From a virus: DNA of 32,837 nt. The notes beneath the pieces were generated by a model. The model had not been told where the DNA came from, did no database searches, and was given only the letters and a program-made list of their open reading frames with translations. The DNA lies in IMG/VR virus record IMGVR_UViG_3300021197_000326, positions 1 to 32,837 of that record, one strand, 5' to 3'. Each line of letters opens with the position of its first letter. The stretch's first letter is position 1. The position numbers were made by a program, and so were the translations under genes. This document shows positions 23,643 to 30,046 of the stretch, in pieces.

Positions 23643-24883
23643 TGGCTAATATATCTGTAGAACGTGGTACATTAGTAGAAGGACAACGACAGAAAGTTGT
23701 TGAAACTATAGCTGCTGTCAACGAGGGTAACGCATCTGTAAAGGGCGGTACTCTTGTAATGAAGAAAATGGCTACAAATATAAACGAAAATATAAAAGGT
23801 GCGATGGGTGCTATGAGAGCAGCCACGATAAAAGAAGATGGACCAATATCAGAAAATCCAGAGAGGCAGTTTTATCAGTCAGGTGTACCTTTGGATCAAA
23901 GGATTACTGAGCCTGAAGCTGATGGTGCTCCTGATCCTACTGTTGTCACAATGGAACCAGCCGATAAAAAAGTAGAGATACCTCAAGCTCCTGAGGTTAC
24001 TACACAAGAGATAACACAACCAGAGGCTACTCAAAGCAATAACGTAGATGCAATAGAAGCTCGTAAAGCAGAAGCTATGGAAGCACAGAAACTTTTAGGT
24101 GTTACTGTTGATGGTGATTTTGGTCGTGGTTCTAAAAGAGCTATGGCAAGCTTTCAGTACAAAGTAGGACTTCCTGTTTCTGGAAAGATAGACCCTGACA
24201 CAATGGAGGCTTTAAGAAATCCAAACAGTGCTGATCCTAGAAATGTCAAACCTAGAATAAATGTGCTAAATGAGGCTGGTAATGCTCCTGACATGGGTAA
24301 AGTTACAGAGTGGGCGAAGAAGAATATAGCTGATCCATTAAAAGCAGCCGCTTTTGTATCTACTGTTGAAGCAGAAACAGGGCAACGAACATTAGTAGAG
24401 ACAGGCTACTCTAAAGAAAGAGCTATAGAAGTATTTGTAGATCGAAATGCTAGGGAAGATGGTACACTTGGACCAAAGATGACTGCTAGAAAAGCAGCTA
24501 TTGAAGCATTACCTTCAAATCATTCTGCAGATGATATTTTTGACATAGTATATGGGAACCGTTTAGGAAATGATCAACCCACTGACGGTAGTAAATTTAA
24601 GGGCAGGGGTCTGATCCAAATTACTGGCAAGGCTAACTATAAAGCAGTAGGAGATATAATAGGTGTAGACCTTGTTACAAATCCTGAGTTAATAAATGAT
24701 CCCAAGAATGCAGCCCCTGCTGCTATGGCTTACCTCAGTTTAGCAGGTAAAGACTTTTTTGATAAAGATGTAACTCAAGACAGCCTTGCAAAAACTGTAG
24801 GACATTCTGACGATGCCTCTAACACAGAAGCTAAAGCACGTTTTGACAGGGCAAAACAATTAAAAGAAGAGATGTACCCATGA
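23642..24883 (+). CDS. Peptidoglycan-binding GH19-type muralytic enzyme
   Basis: 413 residues from a GTG start that overlaps the upstream stop (TAGTG). The first about 135 residues are low-complexity and of unknown fold. Residues 146-190 match the PG_binding_1 domain (MEAQKLLGVTVDGDFGRGSKRAMASFQ, SGKIDPDTMEAL). Residues about 228-405 resemble glycoside hydrolase 19: AAAFVSTVEAETGQRTLVE (Glu245, the probable general acid in E-T/S-G, and Glu253), VYGNRLGN, and FKGRGLIQITGKANY (about 319-333). It should cleave peptidoglycan glycan strands. There is no signal peptide. It may be the endolysin, since spanin-like and other membrane genes follow, or a virion-borne hydrolase, since it is coupled to the ejection genes. 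Confidence 0.85.
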   Translation: MANISVERGTLVEGQRQKVVETIAAVNEGNASVKGGTLVMKKMATNINENIKGAMGAMRAATIKEDGPISENPERQFYQSGVPLDQRITEPEADGAPDPTVVTMEPADKKVEIPQAPEVTTQEITQPEATQSNNVDAIEARKAEAMEAQKLLGVTVDGDFGRGSKRAMASFQYKVGLPVSGKIDPDTMEALRNPNSADPRNVKPRINVLNEAGNAPDMGKVTEWAKKNIADPLKAAAFVSTVEAETGQRTLVETGYSKERAIEVFVDRNAREDGTLGPKMTARKAAIEALPSNHSADDIFDIVYGNRLGNDQPTDGSKFKGRGLIQITGKANYKAVGDIIGVDLVTNPELINDPKNAAPAAMAYLSLAGKDFFDKDVTQDSLAKTVGHSDDASNTEAKARFDRAKQLKEEMYP

Positions 24884-25251
24884 AACTAGCACTAGCACTA
24901 ACACTCGTACTATTCCTAGGTGGCTGTCTGTCACCTCTAGCACTAATGGGAAGCCTTGGTGGTGGGGGTAAAGGTGATGGCACATCAGTCAACGCCAACA
25001 CACAGATAGGTAAAGAGAACAACCAGTCAGCCATTGACCAGAGTAAAGACATATCAGGTGAGAACGTATCAGTAGATCAGTCAGAAGGTAACTTCAGCAT
25101 TGATGGTGACGCAGGTAACGTCAAGGTGCTGAACCAAGACATACCTATGTGGATGATACTACTAGCTGTACTAGGCTGGATGCTACCGTCACCAATAGAA
25201 ATTTGGAGAGGCTTTCTTAAAACTATAACATTTGGTAGGTATCGTGGCTAA
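24880..25251 (+). CDS. Probable unimolecular spanin (lipoprotein with C-terminal TM)
   Basis: 123 residues, overlapping the lysin stop by four bases (ATGA). Residues 1-15 form a lipoprotein signal with lipobox LGGC (Cys16). The middle is Gly-, Asn- and Asp-rich, probably extended strands (NTQIGKENNQSAID, GENVSVDQSEGNFSIDGDAG). Residues about 89-106 (PMWMILLAVLGWMLPSPI) form a membrane segment followed by a basic tail (RGFLKTITFGRYRG). This layout, acyl anchor in the outer membrane and C-terminal segment in the inner membrane, is that of phage T1 gp11-type u-spanins, which fuse the two membranes at lysis. The QIGKENNQ segment recurs in marine phage lysis genes. Confidence 0.75.
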   Translation: MKLALALTLVLFLGGCLSPLALMGSLGGGGKGDGTSVNANTQIGKENNQSAIDQSKDISGENVSVDQSEGNFSIDGDAGNVKVLNQDIPMWMILLAVLGWMLPSPIEIWRGFLKTITFGRYRG

Positions 25252-25486
25252 GATAGACAAATCAAAGATGAAGTGCAACAGCCCTAAGCGTCAGGTTTCT
25301 GGCGGCAAGAAGTTTGTTGTCAAGGCTTGTCAGGGTGGTAAGGAAAAGATCATTAGGTTTGGTGATGCCAACATGACAATCAAGAAGAGTAACCCTAAGC
25401 GTAGAAAATCTTTTCGTGCAAGACATAAGTGTGACACAGCTAAAGATAAGATGACTGCACGATACTGGTCATGTAAGAAGTGGTAG
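25244..25486 (+). CDS. Basic Cys-containing conserved phage protein, unknown
   Basis: 80 residues from a GTG at 25244 that follows TAGGT closely and overlaps the spanin gene by eight bases; an upstream TTG is less likely. The sequence (KCNSPKRQVSGGKKFVVKACQGGKEKIIRFGD, then MTIKKSNPKRRKSFRARHKCDTAKDK, then ARYWSCKKW) is a type I have seen as strongly conserved in marine phages, with invariant-looking Cys11, Cys29, Cys63, Cys77 and His61. Net charge is strongly positive. The cysteines could bind zinc or form a compact knot. Function unknown; position puts it among the lysis genes. Confidence 0.75.
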   Translation: MAKIDKSKMKCNSPKRQVSGGKKFVVKACQGGKEKIIRFGDANMTIKKSNPKRRKSFRARHKCDTAKDKMTARYWSCKKW

Positions 25487-25491
25487 AGTAA

Positions 25492-25881
25492 ATGGAGTTA
25501 CCTAAAGTAAATATAGCAGTGATTGGTATTGTCTGCAGTTCCTTAGGTGGGATGGTGTGGTACGCTAGTGAGCAAGCATCCATAATAGCTAACCTAGAAG
25601 AGACTGTCGCAGTGCTTGATGCACAAAGCAATACAACTGACAAAGTAAATATGCTCAGAGATATTGAGCAGAACAAAGACAACATAAACGAAGCAGTTGG
25701 TATCATGGCTGAGATGGAAGCAGACGTATACGATGAGACTGACGAGTTATGGGAAGAGATAGACGGTATGAGCATGAGTATAATGCGTATCGTTGAACTA
25801 CAGCAGAGGGTAGCCCTACTAGAAAGAACACTTGAGTTCATCAATAGAGACCACAAAGATATTCTTGATCCGAGGCACTAA
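25492..25881 (+). CDS. Single-TM coiled-coil membrane protein (Rz-like or holin-like)
   Basis: 129 residues. One N-terminal membrane segment at about residues 7-24 (NIAVIGIVCSSLGGMVWYAS) is followed by a long acidic helical region (IIANLEETVAVLDAQ, EAVGIMAEMEADVYDETDELWEEIDGM, RIVELQQRVALLERTLEFINRD) with coiled-coil heptads. This is the layout of an inner-membrane spanin subunit (i-spanin) or of small phage membrane proteins placed beside lysins. Since the neighbour at 24880 already looks like a complete one-gene spanin, an alternative is a holin regulator. It belongs to a run of four membrane proteins after the lysin gene. Confidence 0.65.
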   Translation: MELPKVNIAVIGIVCSSLGGMVWYASEQASIIANLEETVAVLDAQSNTTDKVNMLRDIEQNKDNINEAVGIMAEMEADVYDETDELWEEIDGMSMSIMRIVELQQRVALLERTLEFINRDHKDILDPRH

Positions 25882-25883
25882 CT

Positions 25884-26330
25884 ATGATTGATCCACTCAG
25901 CGCATTAGCGATGGTCAAGGGTGGCATAAGTGCAGGCAAGGCACTATCCTCTATGTCCAAAGAACTAGGTGGTTTCTTTGACAGTGTAGACAGCGCAAAG
26001 AAGGAACACGAGAAGAAGAAGCAAAGCCTTTTTAGTAGTACAAACGAAGAAGCTATGGACACGTTTATGAAACGTCAACAGGCTAAACAGGCTGAGGAAG
26101 AATTAAGAGAGTTCATTGTTAACACTATTGGTTATTCTGCCTATCAGGAACTACTCAAGCTTCGTAGAGAAATAGCTCAAGAAAGAAAAGAAGAAGAGAG
26201 ACAAGCAAGAATAGATGCTGAACGCATGAAAGAGAACGCTGAGATGGCGTTCATTGCTGTAGTAATATTCTTGTTGATTTGTGGTGGGGCGTTAGGTTTA
26301 CTAGTCGCTATGGGTTGGGTCGATTTATAA
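25884..26330 (+). CDS. Tail-anchored membrane protein, unknown
   Basis: 148 residues, starting two bases after the upstream stop. It begins MIDPLSALAMVKGGISAGKALSSMSKELGGFFDSVDSAKKEHEKKK, continues with a long charged helix (EELREFIVNTIGYSAYQELLKLRREIAQERKEEERQAR) and ends in one hydrophobic segment (MAFIAVVIFLLICGGALGLLVAMGWV). Proteins with this opening and central helix recur in marine podo- and myophages and are uncharacterised. A C-terminal anchor with a cytoplasmic coiled region would suit an inner-membrane lysis or exclusion factor. Its stop overlaps the next start (TAATG). Confidence 0.7.
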   Translation: MIDPLSALAMVKGGISAGKALSSMSKELGGFFDSVDSAKKEHEKKKQSLFSSTNEEAMDTFMKRQQAKQAEEELREFIVNTIGYSAYQELLKLRREIAQERKEEERQARIDAERMKENAEMAFIAVVIFLLICGGALGLLVAMGWVDL

Positions 26331-26632
26331 TGGTAGAAGAATACGACTTAGATAAGAACGGTAAGCTAGATGCCGAAGAGCGTCAGCTTTACTTAGAAGA
26401 TAGACGTAGAAAAATTGAAGATGACGATGCCAAGCGTGATGCCCAACGCAACATGACTTGGTTTGCTCTATCAGGTATGGTGCTGTACCCTGCAGGTATC
26501 TTTTTCTGTACTGTAATTGGTCAAGAGACTGCTGCAATGTTGATAGCTGACATAGCTAACATCTACGTTGTGTCTGTATCAGCACTTGTCGGAGCATACT
26601 TTGGGTTTACTGCGATGGGAAGTAAGAAATAA
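26330..26632 (+). CDS. EF-hand / two-TM membrane protein, holin candidate
   Basis: 100 residues from the ATG at 26330, which shares a base with the upstream stop; a longer in-frame start at 26279 would lie inside the previous gene. Residues 6-17, DLDKNGKLDAEE, fit the canonical 12-residue EF-hand calcium loop (Asp1, Asp3, Asn5, Gly6, hydrophobic 8, Glu12). A charged helix follows (QLYLEDRRRKIEDDDAKRDAQR), then two membrane segments at about 42-63 (MTWFALSGMVLYPAGIFFCTVI) and 76-96 (ANIYVVSVSALVGAYFGFTAM). Small size, two TM segments and position near lysin and spanin suggest a holin. Only half of a normal EF-hand pair is present, so pairing between subunits would be needed. Confidence 0.75.
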   Translation: MVEEYDLDKNGKLDAEERQLYLEDRRRKIEDDDAKRDAQRNMTWFALSGMVLYPAGIFFCTVIGQETAAMLIADIANIYVVSVSALVGAYFGFTAMGSKK

Positions 26633-26646
26633 TACGAGGTTAAGTA

Positions 26647-26820
26647 ATGGCTAAATCAGTACCAACTAATCCTGCTCTCTGGTCAAGAGCTAAAACAGCA
26701 GCAAAGAAAAAGTTTAAAGTATATCCTTCAGCTTACGCAAATGCTTGGGCAGCTAAATGGTACAAGTCCAAAGGTGGTAAGTGGAAGGGTGCAGATAACA
26801 GAGTGAAGAGGAAAGCGTAA
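26647..26820 (+). CDS. 57-residue basic conserved phage protein, unknown
   Basis: 57 residues, preceded by CGAGGT. The sequence starts MAKSVPTNPALWSRAKTAAKKKFKV and contains YPSAYANAWAAKWYKSKGGKW, a motif that recurs in very many environmental phages as a small stand-alone domain of unknown function (Y-P-S-A-Y-A-N-x-W-x-x-x-x-Y-K-x-x-G-G). It is strongly basic and aromatic. Its TAA overlaps the next start codon. It may bind nucleic acid or be packaged, but nothing specific is known. Confidence 0.8.
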   Translation: MAKSVPTNPALWSRAKTAAKKKFKVYPSAYANAWAAKWYKSKGGKWKGADNRVKRKA

Positions 26821-26894
26821 TGAGAAGATATTTGAAAAGACTTTGGTGTGCGTTGAGAAACCGTAAGTGTAACCCAGAGTGTACCTGTTGCTGA
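26820..26894 (+). CDS. 24-residue Cys-rich basic micropeptide
   Basis: 24 codons, starting in the stop of the previous gene (TAATG) and ending one base before the next start. The product starts MRRYLKRLWCALRNRKCNP and ends ECTCC: a basic amphipathic N-terminal half and a cluster C-x3-C-x-C-C in the last eight residues. The perfect fit between neighbours suggests a real gene. The cysteines could bind a metal or form disulfides. No function known. Confidence 0.6.
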   Translation: MRRYLKRLWCALRNRKCNPECTCC

Positions 26895-26895
26895 C

Positions 26896-27066
26896 ATGGC
26901 TAAAGGTGTAAAGCATTACTTCAGGGATGGAACTGAGCACAAAGGTGGTAGTCACAAGATGCCTAACGGAGACATACACTCAGGTAAAACCCACGGTAAA
27001 ACAAGTAAGAAGTTATACCACTTCAAAGACCTTAGTGCTACAGCAAAGAAAAAGGCTAGAGGCTAA
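26896..27066 (+). CDS. 56-residue Lys/His/Gly-rich protein, unknown
   Basis: 56 residues, starting one base after the Cys-rich peptide and overlapping the next start (TAATG). The sequence begins MAKGVKHYFRDGTEHKGGSH and continues with KMPNGDIHSGKTHGKTSKK. It has six histidines and many lysines and glycines, and looks like a small basic, partly disordered protein. Small proteins with the Y-F-x-D-G-x-x-H-x-G-x-x-H-K-M-P-(N/D)-G pattern are frequent in marine phages. Role unknown; DNA or metal binding are possible. Confidence 0.75.
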   Translation: MAKGVKHYFRDGTEHKGGSHKMPNGDIHSGKTHGKTSKKLYHFKDLSATAKKKARG

Positions 27067-27293
27067 TGGCTAAGAAGGGTGGCTTAGGGAAATGGTTTGC
27101 TGAGGATTGGGTTGATGTTAAGACTGGCAAACCTTGTGGACGTAAGAAAGCTAAGGGAAGCAAGCGTCCGTATCCAGCCTGTCGCCCGAAGTCGGTGGCA
27201 GGAAGAATCTCCAAGAAGGAGGCTTCCAAAAAGAAAGGACCGAAGAGAGTATCTTGGTCCACAACAGCATCAGGTAAGAAGAGAAAGAAATAA
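27066..27293 (+). CDS. 75-residue basic protein (GGLGKWFAEDWVDV family)
   Basis: 75 residues. The segment GGLGKWFAEDWVDVKTGKPCGRKK...YPACRPKSVAGRISKKEA belongs to a widespread family of unknown function in environmental viruses (from memory the DUF5872 type; number not verified), marked by W-F-x-E-x-W-V-D-V, P-C-G-R and Y-P-x-C-R-P. Two cysteines (24 and 39) might bind metal. The C-terminus is Lys/Arg-rich (KKKGPKRVSW, GKKRKK). It is the last gene of the plus-strand arm, directly before the convergent terminator. Confidence 0.8.
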   Translation: MAKKGGLGKWFAEDWVDVKTGKPCGRKKAKGSKRPYPACRPKSVAGRISKKEASKKKGPKRVSWSTTASGKKRKK

Positions 27294-27319
27294 GGGAGCC
27301 TAAGTAGCTCCCCTTTTTT
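27294..27319 (+). terminator. Bidirectional terminator between convergent arms
   Basis: Stem GGGAGC (27294-27299) with GCTCCC (27307-27312), a seven-base loop, then C and six T's: a classic intrinsic terminator for the plus arm. Read on the minus strand the same hairpin is preceded by an A run and followed by TTATTTCTTT, so it can also stop minus-arm transcription. The stop codon of the last minus gene lies in the T run. Confidence 0.9.
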
Positions 27320-27503
27320 ATACCTTAGCACCCCATCTATGACAGTGAGAATCCAATATCATCCAACCCTGTGCTTCTAGTTGGAGTTTACCATCGGATA
27401 CAGAGGCAAGACACTCCTTCTCTGAGTTAAAAACTCTAGGTGTACCAAAGCTTCTACAGTCTGTCACTGACATATTACAGGCTAGAATTATAGCAGTAAA
27501 CAT
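27318..27503 (-). CDS. Small Cys-containing protein, possibly exported
   Basis: 61 residues, last gene of the minus arm. It starts MFTAIILACNMSVTDCRSFGTP, with a short hydrophobic N-terminus, and contains four cysteines in all (9, 16, 31, 54), with a central KECLASVSDGK and an ending DSHCHRWGAKV. GGAA lies upstream, overlapping the previous stop. Related small proteins with an opening MFTAIILAC are familiar from marine podoviruses. The hydrophobic start could be a signal or simply part of a small fold; disulfides would need export. Function unknown. Confidence 0.65.
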   Translation of the reverse strand: MFTAIILACNMSVTDCRSFGTPRVFNSEKECLASVSDGKLQLEAQGWMILDSHCHRWGAKV

Positions 27504-27782
27504 TTAGTTTCCTTCCATCTCCTGTATCAACCTGTCTAAGTACCACTTAGCTTTCTTCAGGTCTTCTACAGGTTTACCTTTGTATCTGTACCTATGTAGA
27601 TACTTCTTACAGTTACCCTCTAGGTAGCCCATGAACATCATAGTATCCATGTTGTCTTTCATATAGTCTATACACTCTATCTCGCCATCACCATAGTGTG
27701 GTGGCTTATTTACTACAGTGTCTAGGTCTACATCTCCTATCTCATCCAACATTTCTTCTATTGTAAAATCTTCTTTTTCCAT
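27504..27782 (-). CDS. DUF3310 family protein
   Basis: 92 residues. The segment VNKPPHYGDGEIECIDYM, then FMGYLEGNCKKYLHRYRYKGKPVEDLKKAKWYLDRLI is the clear signature of DUF3310 (SaV-like), a small phage family with conserved H-Y, G-N-x-x-K-Y-x-x-R and K-A-x-W-Y-L-x-x-L. The N-terminal 24 residues are acidic and variable. Its function is not established; it is commonly found among nucleotide-metabolism and replication genes, as here next to RNR and MazG. The start codon directly abuts the RNR stop. Confidence 0.88.
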   Translation of the reverse strand: MEKEDFTIEEMLDEIGDVDLDTVVNKPPHYGDGEIECIDYMKDNMDTMMFMGYLEGNCKKYLHRYRYKGKPVEDLKKAKWYLDRLIQEMEGN

Positions 27783-29687
27783 CTAAGCTCCTATATCTAC
27801 TACTTCACATACGTCACCACTGCAAGCAAACGTCTGACTTGAGTTAGTACTATCTTCTTTTTCGTATTCTGTCAAGAGTGACCAGTCTATTTTGTCTGGC
27901 ATTAGTGACAATAATGTCACATACTCACTCTTCATTATGTCCTGATAAGGTGCTTGTTGGTACGTGTGTTCGTTGTATGGTAAGAACGACACGCCTGACA
28001 TCTCATCAAAGTGTTTGTAGACAAATGCTCCAACCTCAAACCACTCATCCTTTCTTACGTTGATAGTTACACTAGGCTTGTGCTCACACCAATGTCTCTG
28101 ATACATAAGCCATGTCTCTAGCTGATCTATAGCTGACATATCCTCAGTAACTATAGCGTTGGCAGGAGACTTAACAGGGAAGCTAAACACTGTGGTCTGA
28201 TCAGGTTTCATTACACAAGGTTCACTAGGTATGCCCTGATCCTTCATAAAGGCTGTCAGTGGGTCTTTGTTGTCACCTCTTACAGTCCTGATGTAGTGTT
28301 TGGAATGTCTTGCGTGGATACCTGAGGCACTGTCCACAAGTTGACTGACGGTTCCTGAGGGTTTGACACAGGTAATAGCAGTGGAAGGATTAATCCCAAG
28401 AGTATTAGCCAAACTATTATTTGTGTTAACTGCAACCTGTCTAAGATTTTCGAGATTCTTTGATAGCCCATTGCTCTTACTCGTTAATAAAGGGTTGTCC
28501 ATTATGCCTGTCAGGGATACACCTAGCAGACGCTCTTCTTCTGTGTTGTCTTTCCATATCTTACGAAGGTAAGGGAACTTAGTGTAGGTAGACTGTATAG
28601 TTCCTAGTGTTGTAGCTATCCTTACCTTACGTGATAAGTCAGCAAAGTTATCACTAGACCTTACGACAACTTCTGTCAAGTTACAGAACTGATAGGGTCT
28701 AAGTATTATTTCTGAGCAAGGGTTAGTTCCAAACTGCCAATCAGGGTCACGCCTACCATACTTAGCTGCTTGTGCCTTGCTTGCTTCTCTGTTGAAGATA
28801 CCTCGCTCACCACTACCTGATTCGACTAGAGCCATCCACTCACGCATGAACGACAGGCTATCAGGCTTCTCTGTGTAGGACACTGAGTTGTTAGCTAGAG
28901 CACGTTGAGGATCGTTAGTCCACCAATCACCTGACTTAGCGTGTCGCATCCTATCATCTGACAAATTAGACAGACTAATCATAGCTGACCTACGGACACC
29001 ACCAACTACTACAACCTCACCAATCTTACACATAAGATCGTGACACTCTATTGATGATAGTCTACGTCCTTGTGCGTCCTTGAATATCTTTATAGAGAAG
29101 TTAAACAAGTCAACCAAGGGGGCAGGACCACTAGCTCTACCACCGAAAGTCTTTAGCCTAGCACCTGCAGGTCTGACCTTTGATACATCCCACTTAGGTA
29201 TCTCTCCTGCCCACAACAATGCTAGTATCTGCCTGAAAGCTTTAGCCCAACCCTCTTTACTATCCTTGACAACAACTGTGGTGTCACTTTCGTACAACTC
29301 AGGTACTTCAGGTAGCTGCTGTACGAACTGTCGCTCTACTGAGAAGCCTACACCAGTGCCACACAACAGGATAAACATAGCCTCATCGAAAGACTTAGGG
29401 TCATCGACAGGTAGGTAACTGCAGTTGTATCCTGATGTGTTGTCTCTATCCAATGCCTTACCTGCTGTCATCATAGCTCTCATGCTAGGCATAACCTCTA
29501 GGCTAAGGATTGATTGTTCTATCTGGGTGACAAAGCTGTCTTTACCCATGACAGGTATGACTACATTCTCCATGTATCTGTCAACAGTCTCAGCCCAAGT
29601 CTCTCTTCGTTGTTCTTTCTCTAGCCAACGTGCGTATCTGCTTGTGTGTATGAACGCTTGGTAATCTGTTGGTAAGTAGTTGTTCAT
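27783..29687 (-). CDS. nrdJ: Adenosylcobalamin-dependent (class II) ribonucleotide reductase
   Basis: 634 residues. Reduces ribonucleotides to deoxyribonucleotides with a B12-generated thiyl radical. Motifs: Cys89 (NCSYLPVDD), the finger loop TNPCSEIILRPYQFCNLTEV with Asn322, Cys324 (radical site), Glu326 and Cys335, the phosphate-binding CVKPSGTVSQL (440-450), and a C-terminal shuttle pair Cys622/Cys627. The spacings Cys324-Cys335 (11) and Cys622-Cys627 (5) equal those of the monomeric Lactobacillus RTPR (408-419, 731-736). It lacks the Tyr pair and N-terminal ATP cone of class I, and no separate beta subunit gene is seen. The ATG overlaps the MazG stop (ATGA). Smaller than RTPR (739). It would require cobalamin in the host. 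Confidence 0.95.
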   Translation of the reverse strand: MNNYLPTDYQAFIHTSRYARWLEKEQRRETWAETVDRYMENVVIPVMGKDSFVTQIEQSILSLEVMPSMRAMMTAGKALDRDNTSGYNCSYLPVDDPKSFDEAMFILLCGTGVGFSVERQFVQQLPEVPELYESDTTVVVKDSKEGWAKAFRQILALLWAGEIPKWDVSKVRPAGARLKTFGGRASGPAPLVDLFNFSIKIFKDAQGRRLSSIECHDLMCKIGEVVVVGGVRRSAMISLSNLSDDRMRHAKSGDWWTNDPQRALANNSVSYTEKPDSLSFMREWMALVESGSGERGIFNREASKAQAAKYGRRDPDWQFGTNPCSEIILRPYQFCNLTEVVVRSSDNFADLSRKVRIATTLGTIQSTYTKFPYLRKIWKDNTEEERLLGVSLTGIMDNPLLTSKSNGLSKNLENLRQVAVNTNNSLANTLGINPSTAITCVKPSGTVSQLVDSASGIHARHSKHYIRTVRGDNKDPLTAFMKDQGIPSEPCVMKPDQTTVFSFPVKSPANAIVTEDMSAIDQLETWLMYQRHWCEHKPSVTINVRKDEWFEVGAFVYKHFDEMSGVSFLPYNEHTYQQAPYQDIMKSEYVTLLSLMPDKIDWSLLTEYEKEDSTNSSQTFACSGDVCEVVDIGA

Positions 29688-30046
29688 CTCTTATCCCCAT
29701 TTCCTCGTAGTGTTCCTCGTTTCTGTCTGCTATGTAACTTCTCTAGGTTACTATAAGCTACGTTCTCCATGTCAACATTCAAGTCTCTACACAGAGCAGC
29801 TATATACCAGAGACAATCTCCTATCTCGTCAGCTATAGCCTCACGATCAAAGTCTCCATCTCTCATAATCTTTTTGACTTTGTTTGCTACCTCTCCTGCT
29901 TCAGCAGCTAGACCCAAGGCAGGGTAGATCACTGCGTGTTTCTTATCGTAGATAGCTGTCGATGCAGCTTGCTTTTGGTAATTGTCCATATCAAGAGGGT
30001 CTTGATTGTAGTATTGAAAAGCATTTATATCGTCTAGAGTTATCAC
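29684..30046 (-). CDS. mazG: MazG-type nucleotide pyrophosphohydrolase
   Basis: 120 residues from a GTG at 30046, which overlaps the upstream stop as GTGA and follows AAGGAAC; a longer in-frame GTG at 30064 has no such support. The MazG metal motif is complete: Glu49-x-x-Glu52 in GLAAEAGEVANKVKK and Glu74-x-x-Asp77 in ADEIGDCLWYIAALCRDL. Such enzymes split NTPs or dNTPs to monophosphate and pyrophosphate; phage MazG proteins are linked to nucleotide recycling, and a role in (p)ppGpp control has been proposed. The single domain is typical for phages. Its stop overlaps the RNR start, so the two are probably made together. Confidence 0.92.
   Translation of the reverse strand: MITLDDINAFQYYNQDPLDMDNYQKQAASTAIYDKKHAVIYPALGLAAEAGEVANKVKKIMRDGDFDREAIADEIGDCLWYIAALCRDLNVDMENVAYSNLEKLHSRQKRGTLRGNGDKR

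Noticed and set aside
29080-29418. 112-codon plus-strand frame opposite the RNR gene
   Set aside because: The RNR reading has all catalytic motifs; this frame has none and is an antisense shadow.
27783-29687. Class I or III ribonucleotide reductase, or an intein inside the gene
   Set aside because: Cysteine spacing and the single-chain layout match monomeric class II; no beta subunit, glycyl-radical motif or intein-like insertion is visible.
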